A program made the position numbers and the translations under genes. A DNA stretch of 6,377 bases from Ignavibacteria bacterium (GTDB lineage: Bacteria > Bacteroidota > Ignavibacteria > Ignavibacteriales > Melioribacteraceae), in NCBI GenBank assembly GCA_027347545.1, contig DAIEQT010000052.1, positions 1 to 6,377 on the forward strand. Reading direction: 5' to 3'. Positions 1 to 5,517 of this stretch are shown piece after piece (position 1 is the first letter of the stretch; each line of letters starts with the position of its first letter). The notes beneath the pieces are model-generated. The model was not told the origin of the DNA. It saw nothing but the letters and a program-made list of their open reading frames with translations, and ran no database searches.

Positions 1-1
1 T

Positions 2-151
2 TCTGCAGTTCACAAGTCAATAGTGCATCAAGAACTTTTGGTAGAAGTTGCGCCTCAGAGCCAGCCGGCCGGTGAAATTTCCTCTATTGTAAAGAGATTC
101 AGCACTATCACTCAAGTGGCTAATAATAACCATTCCAGACAGATTATCTAA
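2..151 (+). CDS. flhG: FlhG/MinD-like ATPase, C-terminal fragment (5' end outside window)
   Basis: The frame starting at base 2 is open from the window edge to a TAA at 149-151 and gives 49 residues. The residues read as the last part of a MinD/FlhG-family P-loop ATPase: an AVHKSIVHQELLVEVAP stretch followed by a polar segment and a final helix (GEISSIVKRFSTI). This resembles the usual FlhG ending, in which a helix, a proline-containing 'P-x-S' turn and a last amphipathic helix close the protein. FlhG controls flagellar number and placement together with FlhF at the cytoplasmic membrane, and commonly sits just upstream of fliA, as here. The Walker A motif and all catalytic residues lie outside the window, so the call rests on the C-terminal pattern plus gene order. 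Another MinD/ParA-type ATPase cannot be excluded. Confidence 0.7.
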   Translation, partial: SAVHKSIVHQELLVEVAPQSQPAGEISSIVKRFSTITQVANNNHSRQII

Positions 152-258
152 CCTAAAAGCTGCGAATTCTGCTTGTTTTCCCAGTTTATTATCACTTTCC
201 AAGCTCTAAAGAAATGGTATAGGGTTTGCAATTCCAACTGGAAAAAGCGCAGGAAACA
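152..258 (+). other. Non-coding gap between flhG end and small membrane protein gene
   Basis: These 107 bases are the only non-coding stretch longer than 20 bases in the window. No RNA gene or strong terminator is visible. AAGC at 157-160 can pair with GCTT at 171-174 and is followed by a short T-rich run, but a 4-bp stem with a 10-base loop is too weak to call a terminator. TATAGG at 218-223 is a possible -10-like element without a convincing -35. The gap could hold a promoter for the fliA segment or simply be an operon spacer. Confidence 0.4.
251..254 (+). promoter_or_regulatory. Ribosome binding site that decides the start of the small membrane protein
   Basis: AGGA lies 4 bases before the ATG at 259. 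The same frame has a TTG at 226, just after a stop at 220-222, but that codon has no clear Shine-Dalgarno match in front of it. The site therefore favours the ATG at 259. The spacing is a little short, which lowers certainty. Confidence 0.45.
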
Positions 259-495
259 ATGAATAAGATAGTGTTACAGTTTGGACTTTTGGTTTTCTTC
301 TTTTCGGTTATCTTCTTCACGCAACGCGGTTTAGTTATAGAAAAAGTTCTTTTGAATTCCTTCGCGATTTTCATCTTAGTTACAACCATGCTTAGCTTAA
401 TTGTTATCGGCTTAATTAAAGCTATCAATAATAACTCACTAAGCAAGTTAGGCGACATATCAGATAATTTAGCAGGAAATAAAGATCATGAGTAA
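259..495 (+). CDS. Small two-helix membrane protein of unknown function
   Basis: From the ATG at 259 this encodes 78 residues; a TTG at 226 would add 11 polar residues. I do not recognise a family. Two hydrophobic helices are visible: about residues 4-20 (rich in Phe, Leu, Val) and about 31-55. They are separated by a short loop containing Arg and Glu-Lys (TQRGLVIEK), which fits a hairpin in the cytoplasmic membrane. The last 23 residues are polar (SKLGDISDNLAGNKDHE) and probably soluble. The frame overlaps the fliA start by 8 bases (ATGAGTAA), which supports real translation and coupling with fliA. Its position between flhG and fliA suggests a role in flagellar regulation or placement, but nothing in the sequence shows that role. 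The long opposite-strand frame over it is a shadow. Confidence 0.65.
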   Translation: MNKIVLQFGLLVFFFSVIFFTQRGLVIEKVLLNSFAIFILVTTMLSLIVIGLIKAINNNSLSKLGDISDNLAGNKDHE

Positions 496-1120
496 CGCAG
501 CGCTTTGGGCTTCGTATAAGCAAGAACCAACACCGGAACTTAAAAAACAAATCGTGTTGAATTATGTGAATCTTGTACATTATGTTATTCACAGAACTAA
601 CTTAATTCAGAGTGCCTTGCTGGATAGACGCGATTATTTTCAATTTGGAATTGAAGGTTTGAGCGAAGCTATTGACCGTTTCGACCCGGACTACGGAACA
701 AAGTTCGAGACTTATGCCATTCAGCGTATTCGCGGAAAAATATATGATGAACTTCGCAAGTACAGCGAAAAATTTGAGCCGGTACTTGAACCAGACGCAA
801 CTACCATATTTCCTACTTCTACATTATCTGTTAATCAGTCTGTTGGCGAAGACGATGGAATGCAGCTTTACGAAATGCTTCCAAGCGATGCTGAAAAGCC
901 CGATTTTATTTTAGAGAAAAAAGATTTAAAACAAAGATTGCTCAATATGATTAAAGAATTAAACGAGCGCGAAAGAACGATCCTCAGTTTATACTACTAC
1001 GAAGACCTTAACTATAAAGAAATTGCACAAGTGCTGAGCATAACAGTTTCAAGAGTTTCACAAATTCATTCTAGAATTCTTAATTCCCTTAAACTAAGAC
1101 TGGCTGAATATAATGCTTGA
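488..1120 (+). CDS. fliA: Flagellar sigma-28 factor FliA, with region 3 missing
   Basis: The 210-residue product directs RNA polymerase to late flagellar promoters. The N-terminus has the LWxxY element typical of FliA (LWASY, residues 6-10). Region 2 is well preserved: FGIEGLSEAIDRF at 53-65 and TYAIQRIRGKIYDELR at 75-90, the latter almost identical to the E. coli FliA region 2.3/2.4 block. Region 4 is also clear: RERTILSLYYYEDLNYKEIA at 161-180 and the SRVSQIHSRI recognition helix at 188-197. Between them the usual DW-x-PR-x-x-R block and the rest of region 3 (about 50 residues) are absent, replaced by an acidic, Pro/Ser/Thr-rich linker at about 91-125. This explains the length of 210 against roughly 240-250 residues for typical FliA. 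The frame is continuous, so this is not a simple frameshift. ATG 488 overlaps the upstream gene by 8 bases, with AGGAA at 474-478 as a plausible binding site. No flgM is in the window. Confidence 0.93.
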   Translation: MSNAALWASYKQEPTPELKKQIVLNYVNLVHYVIHRTNLIQSALLDRRDYFQFGIEGLSEAIDRFDPDYGTKFETYAIQRIRGKIYDELRKYSEKFEPVLEPDATTIFPTSTLSVNQSVGEDDGMQLYEMLPSDAEKPDFILEKKDLKQRLLNMIKELNERERTILSLYYYEDLNYKEIAQVLSITVSRVSQIHSRILNSLKLRLAEYNA

Positions 1121-2000
1121 GATAAAGAACCCGGAGACAAAAGAGAGAATTAAAAAACACCTCTCGAATATTGGTACATTGCCGTCTGTTCCGCAAATAA
1201 TTACAGAAGTTTCAATCCTTTTGGATAGTGACAGAACCAGCGCAGCAGATCTTTGCAAAGTGATTTCAAGAGACCAAGCGATTGTTACTAAAATTTTAGC
1301 CGTTGCAAACTCGCCGTTATATGGTTTGCCGAGAAGAGTTTCAACAATAGAATTTGCAGTTGTAATTATTGGCTTTGAGCACATGAGAAACATTCTTGTT
1401 GCTCTTTCGCTCGTTGAAGCTTTCAAAAGCAAAACTACTCCTACATGGGACCATCACGCTTACTGGAGCCACTCTTTATTAACAGCCACTGCAGCAAAAA
1501 GAATTGCGGATGATTTACGTTATCCAAAATCGGGCGAAGTTTTTACAGCCGGCTTGCTGCATGATCTTGGCTTAGTAGTTCTTCAACGCTATATGAAAAA
1601 CGACTTTGAAAAAATTGTCAAACTTGTTGAAGAACAGCAGATCAGCCATTTCAATGCAGAACTTGAAATACTTGGTTTCACTCATCAAGATATTGCAGAA
1701 TACTTATTAGAACGCTGGAACTTCCCTCCGTACATAATAGAATCGGTTCTCTATCATCATCAGCCATCTTTAGCGGAAAATGGAAAAGTTCTTGCATCAT
1801 TAGTTCATTTAGCAGATTACATGACACAGAGACTGAGCATTGGGGCTTTCAGCTGGGATAACAATTTACAGTTCGACGAAAATGTAATTGATATCCTTGG
1901 TTTTGGCAACATTGAATATTTAGACACATTCATACAGACTTATGAACCTTTGTTTAAGAGTCATTTAGAATCAATAACAGAAAACAATAAAATAATGTGA
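1113..2000 (+). CDS. HDOD-domain protein 1
   Basis: This 295-residue cytoplasmic protein is essentially one HDOD domain (HD-related output domain). Family marks are LPSVPQI at 23-29, ISRDQAIVTKILAVANSPLYG at about 51-71, the VSTIEFAVVIIG block at 76-87, AGLLHDLG at 146-153, and a run from THQDIAEYLLERW to HHQP (190-218). The HD-superfamily ligand series is present: H120, H150-D151, H191, H215-H216 and D235. The Lys of HDIGK and the GYP motif of HD-GYP phosphodiesterases are missing, so cyclic-di-GMP hydrolysis is not predicted. HDOD proteins are generally signalling or scaffold proteins, and some (for example CJ0248 of Campylobacter jejuni) have been linked to motility. The start ATG overlaps the fliA stop by 8 bases (ATGCTTGA), so translation is probably coupled. 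It is about half identical to the next gene product. Partner and biochemical activity are unknown. Confidence 0.9.
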   Translation: MLEIKNPETKERIKKHLSNIGTLPSVPQIITEVSILLDSDRTSAADLCKVISRDQAIVTKILAVANSPLYGLPRRVSTIEFAVVIIGFEHMRNILVALSLVEAFKSKTTPTWDHHAYWSHSLLTATAAKRIADDLRYPKSGEVFTAGLLHDLGLVVLQRYMKNDFEKIVKLVEEQQISHFNAELEILGFTHQDIAEYLLERWNFPPYIIESVLYHHQPSLAENGKVLASLVHLADYMTQRLSIGAFSWDNNLQFDENVIDILGFGNIEYLDTFIQTYEPLFKSHLESITENNKIM

Positions 2001-2006
2001 GTCGTT

Positions 2007-2888
2007 ATGGCAACAGGAACAACTGATTTGAATCAAAAGAGGGAAAGAACAGAATTAATTCTGAAAAAAGTGAACACACTTGCACCATTGCCGAAAATCT
2101 TGCAAGAAGTTCTACAATTGTTGAACGACTTAAACACAAGTCCGCATACGCTTTCGAAAGCAATTTCCAAAGACCAAAGCGTAGTGCTCAAAATATTAAC
2201 TATAGCAAACTCGCCATTCTATGGCTTGTCGAAACGTGTGTCATCAATAGAATTTGCGATTATGATTCTTGGATACGATGAAATCAGAAATATAGTTTCT
2301 GCGCTTTCGCTAATGGAATCAATGAAAAACAAGAGCGATCAATACCTGGATCAAAAAGTTTTTTGGATGCATTCTTATTTAACTGCAACTATTGCAAAGA
2401 AATTGGCAATGGATTTAGGATTGGAAAAACATGGCGAGGCTTTCATTGCCGGGCTGCTTCACGATCTCGGAATTTCAGTCGTTCACAGATTTATGCATTC
2501 AGATTTCGTTGCAATTCACGATATGGTAGCCAATGGTATTTCTTACAACGATGCCGAATTGCAAGTACTTGGATTGACTCACGGAGAAATTGGAGAATCA
2601 CTTTTGAAGTATTGGAACATTCCGGAATTGATTTCCGACGTGGTAAAATATCACCATCAGCCTTATTTGTCGCAGCAAGCGCCAACACTTGCTTCAGTAA
2701 TTCATCTGGCAGACTACATGACTCAAATGTTGAAAATGGGTGAATTGAAAATGGATACGATTGCTGAACTTGATCATCACATATTCTCGACCTTGCATGT
2801 AAAGGATTTAACGGAACTTGCTCACTTTATCGAAGGATACCGTGAGCCTCTGAAAGTTCAATTAGAATCGCTAAAGTATTTGATATGA
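2007..2888 (+). CDS. HDOD-domain protein 2 (tandem paralogue)
   Basis: This 293-residue single-domain HDOD protein begins 6 bases after HDOD protein 1. The same marks recur in the same order: ISKDQSVVLKILTIANSPFYG at about 53-73, VSSIEFAIMILG at 78-89, AGLLHDLG at 148-155, THGEIGESLLKYW at 191-203, YHHQP at 215-219 and HLADYMTQ at 233-240. The candidate metal-ligand series H122, H152-D153, H192, H216-H217 and D236 is complete and spaced almost exactly as in protein 1. A gap-free hand alignment of the first 65 domain residues gives about 54% identity, so the pair arose by duplication. The conserved C-terminal half (TLASVIHLADYMTQ against VLASLVHLADYMTQ) suggests shared binding partners. No strong Shine-Dalgarno sequence precedes ATG 2007, so it probably relies on re-initiation after HDOD-1. 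It ends in an ATGA overlap with the kinase-like gene. It may act as a heterodimer or exchangeable partner of protein 1; this is inference. Confidence 0.9.
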   Translation: MATGTTDLNQKRERTELILKKVNTLAPLPKILQEVLQLLNDLNTSPHTLSKAISKDQSVVLKILTIANSPFYGLSKRVSSIEFAIMILGYDEIRNIVSALSLMESMKNKSDQYLDQKVFWMHSYLTATIAKKLAMDLGLEKHGEAFIAGLLHDLGISVVHRFMHSDFVAIHDMVANGISYNDAELQVLGLTHGEIGESLLKYWNIPELISDVVKYHHQPYLSQQAPTLASVIHLADYMTQMLKMGELKMDTIAELDHHIFSTLHVKDLTELAHFIEGYREPLKVQLESLKYLI

Positions 2889-4198
2889 GACTAATTAAAG
2901 AAAAAACAGAGCATTACGAATCATTTCACAAGTCGCTTCAGTATTTCACAAAAAATTCTGAAGCAAAAGGTGATTTAAGACTGCTCAGTTTCGAAAACCA
3001 TAAGAGCAACCATAACCTTTTGGAGAGGTATTCTTTTTTTGTGCAGAATTTATCCGCCTTCCAGAAGAAAATGCAGTTTGCTCAAGGCTTATCCGAAATT
3101 CATCTATTGACGCAGGAGTTTGTAAAGAGAATTCTACAATCAAAAGAAGTTGAAATCTTTTTGTTCACAGACGGAAACAGAAATCTAGTTCCGTTGAACA
3201 AAAATGCTAACCCGACACATATTAACTCGGTTAACAAAGCGTTAAAAGATGGCATACTTGAGTGGGTGTTCGAATCTCGCAAGCCGACAATCATCCCGGA
3301 TTTATCAGCTTATACAATTAACGGTTCCAAACTGAACCAAATGTTATTCCCGATTTACGATGCACGTACCGGTTACGGTGTTCTTTCTCTATATACATCG
3401 GCAGCAAAAGTTGCAGATGATTCGCTCGAAAATAATTCCATTCAAATCCTCCTCGGCATTATTGTTCCAATGATTATTTCACTTCGCCAGAAACATTCTA
3501 TCAACAAATTGTATCAAGAGCTGCATGTATATCAATCTAAAGTACAGAACGATTTTGATATAAACACAATTGGCAATATGGCTGAAGGACTGCTCGAAGA
3601 ATTGGGCGAGCCGCTGCAAGTGATTTTATCTCTTTCGGAAATGATTGAAAACGATTATCCCAAAGTTGATACGGAAATTACGGGCAACATTAAAAAACAA
3701 GTTGGCAAAGTAAGCGAGCTAACAAACAGATTAACAAAGTTTGCTGGTTTGAATAAGCCGAAAGCACACAATGCGCAATCATGCAACTTGAATAAAATTG
3801 TAAAAGAATTTAGAAATGTAATCAATGCTACTTTGCAGAACCTCAGCATTGATTGCGAACTTGATCTCGAAGATAATATTCCGCCGGTGCTTTCAAATCC
3901 TAACGAAATTAAACAGATACTCACAAGTGTGTTTTCATTACTAAAGGCAGCTTCACAAAAAGGGGGCGCGTTCATTATTCAGACCAAGTACATCAAAGAA
4001 AGAATTGTACTCTCGGTATTTACAACCGAGCATATTGAAGGTTTAGCTCTGGAAGGTGATTCAAAATTTAATGTAACCGTTAAGTTGATTCACGAACTAA
4101 TGAAAAAGAACGAAGGTTCTGCTGAGTTCAACTCACTTCCGCTTAAGGGAACAATAATTCATTTATTATTTCCACTAAAAAGAAAATTGGCAGTATGA
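2885..4198 (+). CDS. GAF protein with degenerate histidine-kinase core (probable pseudokinase)
   Basis: This 437-residue soluble protein has no membrane segment. Residues 55-205 look like a GAF sensor domain (FVKRILQSKEVEIFLF, WVFESRKPTIIPDL, MLFPIYDARTGYGVLSLY). A helical linker at 205-225 leads to a region shaped like a histidine-kinase dimerisation helix, IGNMAEGLLEELGEPLQVI (229-247). It matches the usual G-x-x-A-x-G-x-x-H-E-x-x-x-P-L pattern, but the phospho-acceptor His is Glu (E238). The C-terminal part (about 337-437) follows an HATPase layout: SNPNEIKQIL, a GG turn, a beta strand, then KGTIIHLLFPL matching the final G-T-x-F-x-x-x-L-P strand. The Asn of the N box, the DxGxG G1 box and the GxGLG G2 box cannot be found. 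It is therefore probably inactive as a kinase and may work as a GAF-dependent scaffold. It overlaps the preceding and following genes by 4 bases each (ATGA). GAF ligand and partners are unknown. Confidence 0.82.
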   Translation: MRLIKEKTEHYESFHKSLQYFTKNSEAKGDLRLLSFENHKSNHNLLERYSFFVQNLSAFQKKMQFAQGLSEIHLLTQEFVKRILQSKEVEIFLFTDGNRNLVPLNKNANPTHINSVNKALKDGILEWVFESRKPTIIPDLSAYTINGSKLNQMLFPIYDARTGYGVLSLYTSAAKVADDSLENNSIQILLGIIVPMIISLRQKHSINKLYQELHVYQSKVQNDFDINTIGNMAEGLLEELGEPLQVILSLSEMIENDYPKVDTEITGNIKKQVGKVSELTNRLTKFAGLNKPKAHNAQSCNLNKIVKEFRNVINATLQNLSIDCELDLEDNIPPVLSNPNEIKQILTSVFSLLKAASQKGGAFIIQTKYIKERIVLSVFTTEHIEGLALEGDSKFNVTVKLIHELMKKNEGSAEFNSLPLKGTIIHLLFPLKRKLAV

Positions 4199-4779
4199 AA
4201 AAGACATTAGCAATAATCGTTTTGGTTTCTACCTTGGGCTTTGCGCAAAAGACTGATACTACCGCATTTGCCTCCAAAGATTCTATTGATTTGCACGCTC
4301 TTGTTGATAAACAAATAGCTGCCGCAATAGAAAAGCAATTACAAGAGAAGCTTAATCCAATGCCGGTTGTAACTGAAACTAAAACAGTTGCAATCGAAAA
4401 AGTAAAACCGGCACCGGTGCAAGCAAATGCCAATCCTTTCTTTGATTTTATAGTAACCCAGCCTTGGCAATACAAAGCATTCGCACTTATTTCTGTATTG
4501 ATTCTCGGCTTTGTCTTCATCCGTAGATTTATACTCTCGTTCACCAGTACTTCAACGAAGGCATTGAAAAAGAAAATTGGGCTAATGCGCGAAGAAAAAG
4601 TTGGCGGCTCTAAAGAAAACCCAAAACTTGCTAAGACTAGAAGAGTGTTAAAAGAAAATTTTGAACTACTGAAACAAAATGACGGGCAGATTGGCAAGAG
4701 AGCAAGACAGCTAAATCTTTCCAAAGGTGAATTGCTTTTAGCCGCAAGATTAAAACTTTACGAAGTAGGAAAAATGTGA
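4195..4779 (+). CDS. Signal-peptide and single-TM protein with C-terminal helix-turn-helix-like tail; possible flagellar accessory protein
   Basis: The product is 194 residues. A signal peptide is clear at 1-17 (MKK, hydrophobic core, then LGFAQ as a likely cleavage area). A polar segment with a short amphipathic helix (DLHALVDKQIAAAIEKQLQEKL, about 32-53) and a Pro/Val/Lys-rich spacer follow. One transmembrane helix lies at about 93-115, then a basic cytoplasmic tail with a predicted helix at 146-162. The last 30 residues (QIGKRARQLNLSKGELLLAARL) resemble the 'A-x-x-L-x-L-x-K-G-E-x-x-L-x-x-x-L' tail seen in DUF6115/DUF2802-type proteins near flagellar genes, including the SwrB-type proteins encoded after sigD in Bacillus. 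I recall this motif from the family pattern and could not search it. The ATG overlaps the upstream stop (ATGA), and flgF follows 7 bases later. A role in rod assembly or in activating flagellar export is possible but unproven. An FliO-like topology was considered, but no FliO sequence similarity is visible. Confidence 0.75.
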   Translation: MKKTLAIIVLVSTLGFAQKTDTTAFASKDSIDLHALVDKQIAAAIEKQLQEKLNPMPVVTETKTVAIEKVKPAPVQANANPFFDFIVTQPWQYKAFALISVLILGFVFIRRFILSFTSTSTKALKKKIGLMREEKVGGSKENPKLAKTRRVLKENFELLKQNDGQIGKRARQLNLSKGELLLAARLKLYEVGKM

Positions 4780-4781
4780 GG
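4778..4781 (+). promoter_or_regulatory. Ribosome binding site of flgF overlapping the upstream stop codon
   Basis: GAGG shares two bases with the TGA stop at 4777-4779 and lies 5 bases before ATG 4787. Ribosomes ending the preceding gene would clear or occupy this site directly, which suggests coupled translation. An ATG at 4782 is out of frame and reads into a stop almost at once, so 4787 is the start. Confidence 0.7.
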
Positions 4782-4786
4782 ATGAT

Positions 4787-5497
4787 ATGATAAAGGGAAT
4801 CTACACTGCCGGAAGAAGCTTAGAACATAGAATCAAGAACATAGATGTTATTGCAAATAATCTTGCGAATCTTGGTACAACCGGTTACAAACGGGAAGTT
4901 CCGTTTACAGAAATTCTAAATCAGTATGGTGAAGTCTCGATTAGAAAAGTTACAAGCCAGCTACAAGGCGATATACTTCAAACATCAAATCCTCTTGATT
5001 TAGAAATTTCCGGTGATGGATTTTTTGTTGTTAAAGGCGAAGATGGGCAGAAGGAGTTAACTCGTGATGGAAGATTCAAACTGAACGATGAAGGTTTTTT
5101 AGTTAACGCAAACGGTTTGAAAGTTATTGGACAAAATGGTGAAATCTCAATTGAAGAATCTCTGCTTGCCAAAGATTCTGTGATTGCTATTAATAAAGGT
5201 GGAGAAATTAAAATTGGCGAGCACACAATTGATACGCTTTTAGTTCTTAAAGTTGATGATGATGAAAATTTAATGCGCGGCGGCGGCTCTAACTTTTTAA
5301 TGGGAGAGCAAGAATCTCGTGCAGCCGAAGAAGGGAGCTATCAAATTTCTCAAGGCTTCTTAGAAGAAAGCAATACTAACCCAATTTTGGAAATGGAATC
5401 AATGATCTCAATTAATAAAGAATATGAAACAGCTCAAAAAGTAATTGCCGCTCTCGATTCTTCTCTCGGTCATGCAAATGAGATTGGAAAAGTTTAA
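4787..5497 (+). CDS. flgF: Flagellar proximal rod protein FlgF
   Basis: The product is 236 residues, close to the usual FlgF length of about 250. It belongs to the rod/hook family, whose members are exported by the flagellar type III apparatus and build the periplasmic rod. The N-terminal helix carries the family motif IDVIANNLANLGTTGYKRE (19-37). A core begins with DLEISGDGFFVVKGEDG (71-87) and TRDGRFKLNDEGFLVNANG (92-110), both standard for FlgF/FlgG. The C-terminal helix has the family motif QGFLEESNTNPILEMESMI (189-207), followed by a long amphipathic helix to the end. No signal peptide is present, as expected for a type III substrate. It is called FlgF rather than FlgG because a more typical FlgG follows immediately and the flgF-flgG order is widespread. 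The start is supported by GAGG 5 bases upstream of ATG 4787. Confidence 0.88.
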   Translation: MIKGIYTAGRSLEHRIKNIDVIANNLANLGTTGYKREVPFTEILNQYGEVSIRKVTSQLQGDILQTSNPLDLEISGDGFFVVKGEDGQKELTRDGRFKLNDEGFLVNANGLKVIGQNGEISIEESLLAKDSVIAINKGGEIKIGEHTIDTLLVLKVDDDENLMRGGGSNFLMGEQESRAAEEGSYQISQGFLEESNTNPILEMESMISINKEYETAQKVIAALDSSLGHANEIGKV

Positions 5498-5506
5498 GAA
5501 AGAATT

Positions 5507-5511
5507 AGGAG
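5507..5511 (+). promoter_or_regulatory. Strong ribosome binding site of flgG
   Basis: AGGAG lies 6 bases before ATG 5518, inside the 20-base gap after flgF. It is the best Shine-Dalgarno match in the window, consistent with FlgG being needed in more copies than the regulators upstream. The host therefore uses standard Shine-Dalgarno sequences, at least for some genes. Confidence 0.8.
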
Positions 5512-5517
5512 AATAAA

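Noticed and set aside
65..72. GC-rich palindrome CCGGCCGG
   Set aside because: It lies within the flhG coding frame and encodes ordinary residues; nothing suggests a regulatory role.
157..178. Possible rho-independent terminator after flhG (AAGC/GCTT arms followed by GTTTT)
   Set aside because: A 4-bp stem with a 10-base loop and a short T run is too weak, and co-directional flagellar genes follow closely.
17..202. 61-codon open frame on the minus strand near the window start
   Set aside because: It lies opposite the well-supported FlhG C-terminal frame, has no recognisable motif, and would be the only minus-strand gene in a fully co-directional operon.
207..234. Possible sigma-28-type promoter (TAAAG at 207-211 with a GCAATTCC-like element at 228)
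   Set aside because: The -10 part matches the GCCGATAA consensus only at its first two bases, so it is indistinguishable from chance in AT-rich DNA.
192..458. 88-codon open frame on the minus strand
   Set aside because: It is the complement of the small membrane protein gene; the + frame has clear membrane helices and couples to fliA, while this one has no gene-like features.
2363..2743. 126-codon + frame inside HDOD protein 2
   Set aside because: It is an out-of-frame shadow rich in Arg, Cys and Ser, inside a strongly conserved domain.
1113..2888. HDOD genes as HD-GYP cyclic-di-GMP phosphodiesterases
   Set aside because: The HDIGK Lys and the GYP motif are absent from both and the ANSPxYG block is typical of HDOD, so phosphodiesterase activity is not supported.
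4143..4724. 193-codon minus-strand frame opposite the signal-peptide/TM gene
   Set aside because: It is long but Ser/Phe/Cys-rich in the way expected of a shadow, and the + frame has a signal peptide, a TM helix and correct overlaps on both sides.
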